The translations under genes and the position numbers were made by a program. A DNA stretch of 64,000 nucleotides from Actinomadura nitritigenes (lineage in GTDB: Bacteria > Actinomycetota > Actinomycetes > Streptosporangiales > Streptosporangiaceae): assembly GCF_017573545.1 (NCBI RefSeq), contig NZ_JAGEOK010000022.1, positions 1 through 64,000 on the forward strand, in the 5' to 3' direction. The notes beneath the pieces were generated by a model. It was not told the DNA's origin. It saw only the letters and a program-made list of their open reading frames with translations, and searched no databases. Positions 16,531-23,427 of this stretch are shown here, piece after piece; the stretch's first letter is position 1, and each line of letters begins with the position of its first letter.

Positions 16531-17313
16531 GTGGCCGCACGCAAACCCACATCGAAAACCGTCGCCTTCGGCGCAGAGGTCACGCGCCTGCGAGAGGAAG
16601 CAGGACTCAACCGCACGGAACTCGCCGCACGGTCGGCGGTCACGCGCAGCTACATCTCCCAGGTCGAGTCCGGGCGCACCAAGTGCCGCAGGGACTTCGC
16701 CGAACGCCTGGACAAGGCGCTGGACACAGGCACCGCTCTGGTCGATGCCTGGGACGAACTCCTCCGCTCCAGCAGCTACCCGAAGTTCTTCGCCGACTTC
16801 CCCTGCGCTGAGGCGTCCGCCGATGCGCTACGCGCGTTCGAGACCAGGCTCGTCTACGGGCTTCTCCAGACCGAGGCGTACGCGAGCGTGCTCATGAACA
16901 GCGATGAGGCCGTCCGTGAACGGATGCAACGTCAGAAGGTGCTCACCAAGCCGTATGCTCCGACCGTGTTCGTGGTGCTGGACGAGTCCGTCCTGCTCCG
17001 AGAGGTCGGCTCCGCGGAGATCATGCGCGAACAGTTGGAGCACCTGATCGACATGTCGGAGCGCGACAACATCACGATCCAGATCGCCCTGATCGGCTAC
17101 TACCGCGACGCCCGAGCGCCGTTCGTGATCGCGACCCAGCCGGATCGCAGCGAGATCGTGTACCTGGAGAGCAACATCGGGGGCGAGACGAGCGCCGAGC
17201 CGAGAGACCTGGCGCTCGTCAGCGAGGCTTTCAGTAGGCTCCAGGCGGCGGCGCTTTCACCGATGGCGTCGGTCGAACTGATGCGGAAGGTTGTGAGAGA
17301 GCGATGGACGTGA
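16531..17313 (+). CDS. WhiJ-like XRE regulator (HTH + DUF5753)
   Basis: The 260-residue protein has an N-terminal HTH at residues 12-70 (FGAEVTRLREEAGLNRTELA, then SYISQVESGRTKCRRDFAER) and a C-terminal DUF5753 sensor-like domain (VYGLLQTEAYASVLM, RQKVLTKPYAPTVFVVLDES, EQLEHLIDMSERDNITIQ, FVIATQPDRSEIVYLES). GTG 16531 is chosen because GGAGG lies seven bases upstream; the frame is open to GTG 16498. It overlaps the DUF397 gene by ten bases. In Streptomyces such pairs (WhiJ and a small partner) control development; here the set is carried by a mobile element. Confidence 0.88.
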   Translation: MAARKPTSKTVAFGAEVTRLREEAGLNRTELAARSAVTRSYISQVESGRTKCRRDFAERLDKALDTGTALVDAWDELLRSSSYPKFFADFPCAEASADALRAFETRLVYGLLQTEAYASVLMNSDEAVRERMQRQKVLTKPYAPTVFVVLDESVLLREVGSAEIMREQLEHLIDMSERDNITIQIALIGYYRDARAPFVIATQPDRSEIVYLESNIGGETSAEPRDLALVSEAFSRLQAAALSPMASVELMRKVVRERWT

Positions 17314-17477
17314 CCTGGCGCAAGTCATCGCGTAGCAGTGAGGCCGGAGACAACTGCGTCGAACTGGCCGACCTCGGCGAGACCGTGGGCATCCGTGACA
17401 GCAAGAACCCGGCCGGCGCCAAGCTCACCCTGCGCCGCGACGAGTTCGCGGGCCTCGTAGCGGTCCTCAAGCGCTGA
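17304..17477 (+). CDS. DUF397 small protein, partner of the XRE regulator
   Basis: The 57-residue protein (MDVTWRKSSRSSEAGDNCVE, LADLGETVGIRDSKNPAGAK, LTLRRDEFAGLVAVLKR) has the DUF397 hallmarks W-KSS-S---NCVE and VRDSKxP. The ATG at 17304 lies inside the end of the XRE gene, so the two are translationally coupled. DUF397 proteins are thought to antagonise or modulate their cognate WhiJ-like regulator. Confidence 0.9.
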   Translation: MDVTWRKSSRSSEAGDNCVELADLGETVGIRDSKNPAGAKLTLRRDEFAGLVAVLKR

Positions 17478-17498
17478 CACCCCAAGCAGCGTCTTTAG

Positions 17499-17531
17499 GA
17501 AGCCCCGGTCCCCGAGAGGGCCGGGGCTTCC
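17499..17531 (+). terminator. Hairpin terminator after the XRE/DUF397 operon
   Basis: GGAAGCCCCGG-T-CCC pairs with GGGCCGGGGCTTCC (17518-17531) around CGAGA; it starts 22 bases after the DUF397 stop. Confidence 0.8.
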
Positions 17532-17933
17532 TTGGCTAGAGGGCGCTGCGTTCACGACCGCCGATGCGAGGGCCGTTCCCTTGCGCTTCCTCGATGGTGC
17601 GCGAATTGATCGGTCTGCCCTCTCTGGCTGGTTCGTGCCGTCGGAAGTTGCGCCGCCATGCGTGCTGACCGTGGCAAGGCGGGGTTCAAGGACGGGCCGC
17701 GCAGGTCGGCGGCTGGGCTGGTCAGCGATGGGTTGGTGTGGTTTGGAGGAGACTCACCTGCTACCTCCAGATCGTTGCCCTGGGGTGGTCGGTAATCACA
17801 GAATCGTGGAGCGCAAAGATCGTGTAAGGACTTCTTGACAGTTCACACGGTCCGCACTGTGCTTTTGTGGCATCGCATCCGCCTCGCTGACGGGATCCGC
17901 GTAACCGTGACCACCACACTTGAAGGGCTGGCG
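17532..17933 (+). promoter_or_regulatory. Gene-free gap with a candidate promoter
   Basis: No gene is supported between the terminator and the HTH gene. TTGACA at 17835-17840, a 17-base spacer and TGTGCT at 17858-17863 form a plausible sigma70-type promoter about 70 bp ahead of the start codon at 17934. Confidence 0.45.
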
Positions 17934-18245
17934 ATGACCGACATGCCTGGCCGCGATCCCGATGTGCTCACCACGGCCGAGCTTGCGACCAAGCTGGGTC
18001 TGTCGCCCCAGACCGTTCGCCGGATGGCCAACGCCGGGCAGATCCCCGCGCTGAAGACCGGTAAGGACTTCCGGTACTCCTGGGAAGCGGTCCGCGAGGT
18101 GCTGCGGCGGCGCCACCATCAACCTGCGGACGTCGCCGATGACTCACGTGACACCGAGGCGTCGAAGAAGGGTGCCGGCTACCGCGCCCAGCGCCGGGCT
18201 CGGGTCGGCGCCTCAGGCTCCATCACGAACAGCGGCGGCAACTAA
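17934..18245 (+). CDS. Excisionase-like helix-turn-helix protein
   Basis: The 103-residue protein has a winged MerR/excisionase HTH in residues 10-60 (VLTTAELATKLGLSPQTVRR, NAGQIPALKTGKDFRYSWEA, VREVLRRR) and a basic disordered tail. ATG 17934 has GAAGGG upstream; the longer frame from 17835 has no binding site. In an integrative element this could be the recombination directionality factor, although it is far from int, or a regulator of the adjacent triad. I cannot decide between these from sequence. Confidence 0.7.
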   Translation: MTDMPGRDPDVLTTAELATKLGLSPQTVRRMANAGQIPALKTGKDFRYSWEAVREVLRRRHHQPADVADDSRDTEASKKGAGYRAQRRARVGASGSITNSGGN

Positions 18246-18305
18246 TCGCGCAATGCCTGCGTAAACGACATCGGCTACGCGGGACGTCGATGTTCTTCTG
18301 AGATC

Positions 18306-20255
18306 ATGGTGCGTTCTGTGCGGCACCCATACAATATGCGCGTGCTGACGGTAGAGGCCGGCGGGGAGTTGAGGCTCGGTCCTCCGTTGAGGCGCGGCGG
18401 GCAGGGTGAGCTCTTCACCGTTTCTGGGCGTTCCGATCTGGTCTTCAAGCGTATCCACGAAGCGGAACTGGAGCGGGACGATGCCTGGTCAGACCGGCTG
18501 CGCGTCATGGTGGCCCATCCGCCACCGGGGGTCTGCGACGCGCAGGGGCATGTGCTGCTCGCCTGGCCGTCCGACCGCGTTCTGGACGGCGACCGTTGCG
18601 TCGGGTTCCTCATGCCGCGCCTGGATATCTCGCGCACCGCGGAATTGCATTTGCTGGCCAACCCGTCCGACCGGCGTTCTCCGGCGCCCGGGGGGCCGCG
18701 CTGGGCGGTCCGGTGGACGTGGCGGGAATTGCTGCACACCGCGGCGAATCTGGCCACGGCCGTCCGGGCGGTCCATGAGGCCGGCGTCGTGGTCGGCGAT
18801 TTCCAGGAGCGCAACGTTCTCGTCGACCACAGGGGGCGGGTGTCGCTGGTCGACTGCGACTCGATGCAGGTTGTCGACCCCGCGTCGGGACGGGTCTTCC
18901 ATTGCACGGTCGGCCGTCCCGAATACACCGCTCCGGAGCTGATCGGCGCCGATGTTGGGACCGTCCGGCGGCAGCCCTCGTCCGACCTGTTCGCTCTTGC
19001 CGTCCATATCCATCAGCTCCTCTTCTCCGGAGCCCACCCCTTCGACGGCTTGTGGACAGGAGAAGGCGAGAAACCGCGCCGGGACCGGTTGGCAGCCAAA
19101 GGCTGGTATGCCAACGGCCGCCGAGGGCCGCTGCGCCCGCCGCCGGGCGTGCCCGGCTTCGAGCTGGTGCCGCGTGCCATCCGCGAACTGTTCGACCGGG
19201 CGCTGGCCGAGGGGGCGCGGCGTCCGGAACGGCGGCCCACGGCGGTCGAATGGCAGGCGGCCCTTCGAGAGCTGGCCGCCGACCTGACGACGTGCGCGCT
19301 GGATCGGACGCATGTCCATCCGAGGGCGGCGGCGCCGTGCCCCTGGTGTGCCGCCGAGCGTGCGCAGTCCGAGCATGTGCCGCCGGCCCCGGCTTCCACC
19401 CCCCGGCAGCACCCGCCCCAGCCGATGGCAAAGGGCCAGCCAGCACTGCCCGGCCGGAGCCGCCGTCGGTGGCCCGCCTGGGTCGGTGCGTTCGCGATCG
19501 CGGCGGCGGTTTGCGCTTTCGCCGTCCCAAAGGTCGTGGGCGGGGTGAGATCCGAACCGGCGCCCCCTGACGTCGCGGCGCCTCGCTTGTCGGGGGCCGA
19601 GGTTCACACCGTCGCGGCCAAGCCCCAGATTGCGAACGCCTACCCTTCGACACTGAAGATCGAGCGGCCGGTGCTCAAGGGTTTCAGCCTGACCGTGGTG
19701 TTCGACGCGCGCGGCGACTACGTGTCCAACCCAGGCTTCGGCGGAGCGCGGCTCCTCGTCCACACGCGGCAGGGGCTGATCGAGGCTGCCCCGATGAAGC
19801 TGGAGCCCATCGCCCTGGAGCAGAAGCATATCGCGGCTCGGATCACCTATCCCGCGAGCCTGCCGGGAACCTACGAATTCACCTCCGACCGCGAAAGGTT
19901 CCCATGGACCCGGATCGGGCGGGTCGACGTCCCCGCCGTGGCCGTCGTCCCGACGCGGGCGTTCGGCGCCCCGTCGTCCTGGACGCTCTTCCGTAAAACG
20001 TCACTGCCGGATGGCAGGCTCCGGCTGGACATCGGAGGCTACGGACGTCCGGGGCGTGCCTGCCTGCTTCCGAAGAAGGCGGAACCGAAGACGACCGAAC
20101 GCGAATACCAGAATCAGACCTACTACTACTGGCACGGCTCCTCCACCATGGCCACCAGGAACGCCCCGTTCTACCGGGCCACGCTCACTTTCCCCCACGC
20201 GGGCAACGCATTCCGTTTCTACTGCGATATGCCCGATACCCAGATCCCGCTTTGA
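18306..20255 (+). CDS. Membrane-anchored protein kinase of a TerY-P-like triad
   Basis: The 649-residue protein has an N-terminal Ser/Thr kinase-like domain (residues 20-330): Gly loop RRGGQGELF (30-37), Lys48 in LVFKRI, catalytic loop VVVGDFQERNVLV (Asp165, Asn170; HRD is replaced by VGD), metal-binding Asp183 in VDCD (in place of DFG), and PEYTAPEL. A CPWC pair (345-348) and a Pro-rich linker precede one transmembrane helix (about 389-410, AWVGAFAIAAAVCAFAVPKV). The C-terminal 230 residues form an outside beta-rich domain of unknown type. The start may instead be ATG 18336. It is followed after 23 bp by VWA and PP2C genes. An extracellular sensor on a TerY-P kinase is unusual. Confidence 0.85.
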   Translation: MVRSVRHPYNMRVLTVEAGGELRLGPPLRRGGQGELFTVSGRSDLVFKRIHEAELERDDAWSDRLRVMVAHPPPGVCDAQGHVLLAWPSDRVLDGDRCVGFLMPRLDISRTAELHLLANPSDRRSPAPGGPRWAVRWTWRELLHTAANLATAVRAVHEAGVVVGDFQERNVLVDHRGRVSLVDCDSMQVVDPASGRVFHCTVGRPEYTAPELIGADVGTVRRQPSSDLFALAVHIHQLLFSGAHPFDGLWTGEGEKPRRDRLAAKGWYANGRRGPLRPPPGVPGFELVPRAIRELFDRALAEGARRPERRPTAVEWQAALRELAADLTTCALDRTHVHPRAAAPCPWCAAERAQSEHVPPAPASTPRQHPPQPMAKGQPALPGRSRRRWPAWVGAFAIAAAVCAFAVPKVVGGVRSEPAPPDVAAPRLSGAEVHTVAAKPQIANAYPSTLKIERPVLKGFSLTVVFDARGDYVSNPGFGGARLLVHTRQGLIEAAPMKLEPIALEQKHIAARITYPASLPGTYEFTSDRERFPWTRIGRVDVPAVAVVPTRAFGAPSSWTLFRKTSLPDGRLRLDIGGYGRPGRACLLPKKAEPKTTEREYQNQTYYYWHGSSTMATRNAPFYRATLTFPHAGNAFRFYCDMPDTQIPL

Positions 20256-20278
20256 TCCTCACAAGGAGCAGGACCAGG

Positions 20279-20959
20279 ATGACCGCACCGTTCACCCCGC
20301 GCTTGAAGCTGGACAATCGCGATCCGCGGGTCGCTTGCGTCCTGCTGCTCGACGTCTCCCTGTCGATGGGCGGCACACCGATCGACGAGCTGAACCGCGG
20401 GTACGCGCAGTTCTGCGGCGAGCTCGGCGAAGACCCACTCGCCCGTAAACGCACTGAGGTGGCGGTCGTGACGTTCGGCGGCGAGGTGCGCGTGGCGCAG
20501 CCGTTCGCCGAAGCCAGAGAACTCGCGCCGCAACGGTTCTCCGTCTCGGGCACGACCCCGCTGGGCGAGGCTCTGGATACGGCGATGGACCTCGTCGAAG
20601 GGCGCAAGGCCGAGTACCGCGCGGCGGGCCTGGAGTACTACCGGCCGTGGTTGTTCGTCCTGAGCGACGGATCGCCGACTGACGGAGACAGGTTCGAACG
20701 CGCGGTCCAGCGCCTGTCGGACATGGAGAAGGCCAAGGGAGCCACCGTGTTCGCGGTGGGCATCGGCGACACCGCCGACATGACCCAGCTCGCACGGCTC
20801 TCGCAACGCGGCCCGGCACGGCTGCGCGGCCTGCAGTTCGGGCCGATGTTCGCGTGGCTGTCGGCGTCGATGCAGCAGGTCAGCAACTCGGTGGCGTTCG
20901 GCCCCGAGAGCGACACCACGCAGATTCCCCTGCCTCCGGTCGGCTGGGGCACCGCGTGA
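20279..20959 (+). CDS. TerY-like von Willebrand factor A protein
   Basis: The 226-residue single VWA domain has MIDAS residues: Asp25-x-Ser27-x-Ser29 (LLLDVSLSMGG), the Thr of SGTTPLGEAL and the Asp of FVLSDGSPTDGD. ATG 20279 has AAGGAG ten bases upstream; the frame open from 20252 lacks a binding site. TerY-type VWA proteins are the namesake of the kinase/VWA/PP2C phospho-triad. The stop overlaps the PP2C start (GTGA), so it is translationally coupled. Confidence 0.88.
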   Translation: MTAPFTPRLKLDNRDPRVACVLLLDVSLSMGGTPIDELNRGYAQFCGELGEDPLARKRTEVAVVTFGGEVRVAQPFAEARELAPQRFSVSGTTPLGEALDTAMDLVEGRKAEYRAAGLEYYRPWLFVLSDGSPTDGDRFERAVQRLSDMEKAKGATVFAVGIGDTADMTQLARLSQRGPARLRGLQFGPMFAWLSASMQQVSNSVAFGPESDTTQIPLPPVGWGTA

Positions 20960-21645
20960 AGGTCATGGCCGCCTCGGTGACCGGCTCCGCCCATCAACGG
21001 CTCGGCCAGGGGTGCCAGGACGCGTGGGCATCCGCGAGAAGCTCGGCGGGCCTCGTCCTCGCGGTCGCCGACGGTGCGGGGTCCCGCCCGCGGGCGGCGG
21101 AGGGCGCGCGGACGGCGGTCGCGGCGGCATGCGCGGCGGCCTCGGACGGTGATCCGCTGCCCCGCGCGTTCGCTAGGGCGCGGCATGCGGTCCTCAGCCT
21201 GGCCGCCGACCCCGCCCCCTTCGCTTGTACGCTCACCGTCGTGGTCGTCGGTGCGACCGAGGTGACGGCGGGACAGATCGGTGATGGAATCGTCGCCGTC
21301 GAGCAGGGCGCGGCCGCACGCAGCGCCGCGGTGGCGGCGCGGGGCGAGTACGTCAACGAGACGGTGTTCCTGACCTCCGACGACGCCATGGACCGATTGG
21401 TGGTCGATTGTTTCCCCGCCGCCGAGGTGACCGGAGTGGCACTGTCCACGGACGGGCTGCGCTCGGTGATCCTCGACGACCCCGCCACGGGGGCCCTGTA
21501 CACGCCCTTCTTCACCGACCTGTGGTCCTATGCACGCCTTGACACCGCGGCTTCGGACGGACTGCACACCTTTCTCTCTGAGGTTCCGGACGGCACCGGC
21601 GACGACAAGACCCTCGTGGTCGCAGTCTGCGCCGCGGAGAGGTGA
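20956..21645 (+). CDS. PP2C-type phosphatase of the triad
   Basis: The 229-residue PP2C-like protein has GSAHQRLGQGCQDAW (the GxxHxxxxxxCQDA form typical of triad phosphatases), VADGAGSRPRAAEGA (DGxGS metal motif), TAGQIGDGIVAVE and, near the C-terminus, TGDDKTLVVAV (the last acidic metal ligand). GTG 20956 overlaps the VWA stop. It presumably reverses phosphorylation by the upstream kinase. Kinase, VWA and PP2C are intact in a region where many neighbours are broken, which suggests that they are maintained. Confidence 0.87.
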   Translation: MKVMAASVTGSAHQRLGQGCQDAWASARSSAGLVLAVADGAGSRPRAAEGARTAVAAACAAASDGDPLPRAFARARHAVLSLAADPAPFACTLTVVVVGATEVTAGQIGDGIVAVEQGAAARSAAVAARGEYVNETVFLTSDDAMDRLVVDCFPAAEVTGVALSTDGLRSVILDDPATGALYTPFFTDLWSYARLDTAASDGLHTFLSEVPDGTGDDKTLVVAVCAAER

Positions 21646-21667
21646 AAACCTGCGGGGTGCCGACTGC

Positions 21668-22172
21668 ACGGTGCTGGTCAGGGGCAAGCCAACACGCGTG
21701 CTATGTGGTCGGCAGCTACTGGTGTCGGTTGTGCTGATCCGCGTCGTCGGTACCCTCAACACCGATAAATGAGCTCACTGACGGTCTCGGCATGCCGCCG
21801 GCCGTCACCACTGCGGCCTTCACTGCCGTCCTCGCGGCGACCTTCGAGGCCTGTATGCGGCCGAGCGGACGCTGTCCATCCACACCATCCTCACCATGCG
21901 CCGCGAGGGGTTCTACTGGAGGGCCGTGCTGTTCACCTTCGCGCTCGGCACGGCCGCGGGTGACCTGGTCGCCGAACGGCTGGACCTGGGGTACCCGCTG
22001 TCGGTGGTGCTGTTCGGCGCCCTGATCGTCGCGATGGCCGGTGCTCCTGCCGTGGTGGGAGTAAACGCGGTTGCGGCGCTCTGGATCGCCTACGTTCTGA
22101 CCCTGCCAGTGGGGGCCTTGATCGGGGACTACTTCTCCCAGGCCCGCGGGGACGGCGGGCTCGGAACGGCGC
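21668..22172 (+). pseudogene. Decayed COG4705/DUF347 membrane protein gene
   Basis: In pieces across frames the DNA encodes VLVRGKPTR / YVVGSYW / SVVLIRVVGTLNTD / LTDGLGMPPAVTTAAFTAVL / AAERTLSIHTILTMRREGFY / WRAVLFTFALGTAAGDLVAE and further helices with VNAVAALWIAYVLTLPVGAL. This is the order and text of DUF347 membrane proteins. At least three one- or two-base shifts (near 21720, 21770 and 21851) and lost 5' and 3' ends make it non-functional. The frame open from 21896 to 22363 runs past the homology. Confidence 0.65.
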
Positions 22173-22346
22173 TGCGGCCCGGGCTGAGGCGTCCGGTCTC
22201 GGTCGTCGACGGCGCTCTGGATCTCAGGACGATCACGAGGGTGGGCGAGGCCGGGACGTGTGAACCTCCGGTGGGCTGGAGCGGGCCGGTGCGGGTTCTT
22301 CTGGTCCTGTGTGAACCGGGTGAGTGCCGTGTGGGGCGGCTGGGTT

Positions 22347-22373
22347 CACTAACGAACGGCTAACAAACGATCA
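22347..22373 (+). promoter_or_regulatory. Candidate integrase arm-type site, right
   Basis: This 27-bp partner of 9545-9571 (24 of 27 identical, including CTAACAAACGATCA) lies 50 bp inside the right attachment repeat. Paired sites just inside both element ends fit integrase arm binding. Confidence 0.55.
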
Positions 22374-22408
22374 AGAGGCCGGTTCTCCGTGGTGGAGAAA
22401 CGGCCTCT
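22374..22408 (-). terminator. Hairpin downstream of tRNA-Pro
   Basis: AGAGGCCGGTTCTCC (22374-22388) pairs with GGAGAAACGGCCTCT (22394-22408) with one mismatch, loop GTGGT. On the minus strand it lies 16 bp beyond the tRNA 3' end and may serve as its terminator, supplied by the element. Confidence 0.55.
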
Positions 22409-22422
22409 GAGCTGGTACTTCT

Positions 22423-22467
22423 TGTCGGGACGGCGGGATTTGAACCCACGACCCCTTGACCCCCAGT
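22423..22467. repeat. attR: 3' half of the intact tRNA-Pro
   Basis: The 45 bases are identical to 9380-9424; crossover anywhere within them regenerates an intact tRNA at this end. Confidence 0.88.
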
Positions 22468-22498
22468 CAAGTGCGCTGCCAAACTGCGCTACGTCCCG
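22425..22498 (-). tRNA. tRNA-Pro (anticodon GGG)
   Basis: The minus-strand cloverleaf is clear: acceptor CGGGACG/CGTCCCG, D arm GCGCAG...GCGC, anticodon stem CTTGA/TCAAG with loop CTGGGGG (anticodon GGG), and T arm GGGTTCAAATCCC, with discriminator A and no encoded CCA. It is the integration site of the 13-kb element and is kept intact by it. Confidence 0.95.
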
Positions 22499-22545
22499 GT
22501 GCCCGTCTGAGCGGGCGTGATTACTCTAGCGCAGTCTGGAGGGTC

Positions 22546-23292
22546 GTGCGTACCGGGTTCTCGGCGGTGGAGGTGCCCGCGGGGGTGCGGGCCTCCTGGG
22601 CCGTCTTCGATCTGGCGGCGGGGCGTGCGGTCGCGGAGCGGCGGCCGGCGGAGGTGTTCCGGTCGGCCTCGGTGGTCAAGGTGCTGATGGCGCTCGACTT
22701 CCTGAGGGGACGGGTGCTCGAGGCCCGGGACCGGGAGCTGGTCGAGGCGATGCTGCGGGCGAGTGATGACGCGGCGGCGGACGAGGTGTGGGAGCGGGGC
22801 GGACGGGCGGAGATCGTCGAGCGGATGGTGCGGCGGGCCGGGTTGCGGGAGACGGTGCCGCCGCCTGCGGACATGCCCGGGTGGTGGGGGTACACGGGGA
22901 TGAGCGCGGGGGACGTGGTGCTGGTCTATCGGCATGCGATGGCGGTGCCGGAGGGGCGGTTCGTGCTGGAGCAGCTGGGGCGGATGGCCAGAAGGGGCGC
23001 GGACGGGTTCGATCAGGTCTTCGGCATCGCGGAGGCGGGGCCGTCGGCGGTCAAGCAGGGGTGGTCGGGGTTCGAGGGCGAGCCTGACCGGCGGCCCGCG
23101 CCGGCGGAGCTGGGGCTCGGGCGGCCCGTGCTGCACACGACCGGCGTGGTGTCCGGCAAGATCGTCGTGGTGCTGACGCTGCATCCGGAGGGGACCTCCG
23201 TGGAGGCGGCGGCGGGGTGCGTGACGGCGCTCGCGAAGGCTGTGACGGGGGTCACACGCGTGGGTAGCGGTTCGTCTTCGGACGGTCAGTAA
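22546..23292 (+). CDS. Beta-lactamase-like serine hydrolase
   Basis: The 248-residue protein of the class A beta-lactamase/transpeptidase fold has SxxK motif SASVVKVL (about residue 45), SDD motif RASDDAAAD (in place of SDN), and VKQGW in place of KTG. A signal peptide is not obvious, so it may act in the cytoplasm or the start may be further upstream. GTG 22546 follows GGAGGG closely; the frame is open from 22456, but that runs antisense through the tRNA. It resembles uncharacterised actinobacterial serine hydrolases rather than true resistance enzymes. First chromosomal gene right of the element. Confidence 0.72.
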   Translation: MRTGFSAVEVPAGVRASWAVFDLAAGRAVAERRPAEVFRSASVVKVLMALDFLRGRVLEARDRELVEAMLRASDDAAADEVWERGGRAEIVERMVRRAGLRETVPPPADMPGWWGYTGMSAGDVVLVYRHAMAVPEGRFVLEQLGRMARRGADGFDQVFGIAEAGPSAVKQGWSGFEGEPDRRPAPAELGLGRPVLHTTGVVSGKIVVVLTLHPEGTSVEAAAGCVTALAKAVTGVTRVGSGSSSDGQ

Positions 23293-23427
23293 AAGCGGTC
23301 TTATCGGGGCGAAAAGAAAAAGCCGGGTAAAGATCCGGACTGGTAACGAAGATGGGGGCGAACGGACCTTCGTCGACGTATGTAGCTTTTTTCTCCCAGG
23401 GCATGAAACGCCGAACGGGGGACTGGG

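Larger units (their letters stand above)
9380..22467. mobile_element. 13-kb integrative (mobilizable) element in tRNA-Pro(GGG)
   Basis: The element is bounded by 45-bp identical direct repeats at 9380-9424 and 22423-22467, which are the 3' half of the tRNA-Pro gene. The integrase gene begins 157 bp inside the left repeat. Modules in order: tyrosine integrase, decayed CRISPR array, MobC and relaxase, WhiJ-like regulatory set, excisionase-like HTH, kinase-VWA-PP2C triad, and a decayed DUF347 membrane gene. No FtsK/TraB-type translocase, type IV secretion ATPase or replication initiator is seen, so transfer would need a helper element. Several internal genes are broken while mobilization, regulation and triad genes are intact. 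Confidence 0.82.

Noticed and set aside
17581-17838. 85-codon plus frame between the DUF397 terminator and the HTH gene
   Set aside because: No ribosome binding site, Arg/Gly-rich, no homology; it ends on top of the TTGACA promoter candidate.
18330-18342. TACAAT as -10 box of a leaderless kinase transcript starting at GTG 18342
   Set aside because: No matching -35 at the right spacing (TGGTGC only), so the start cannot be settled from it.
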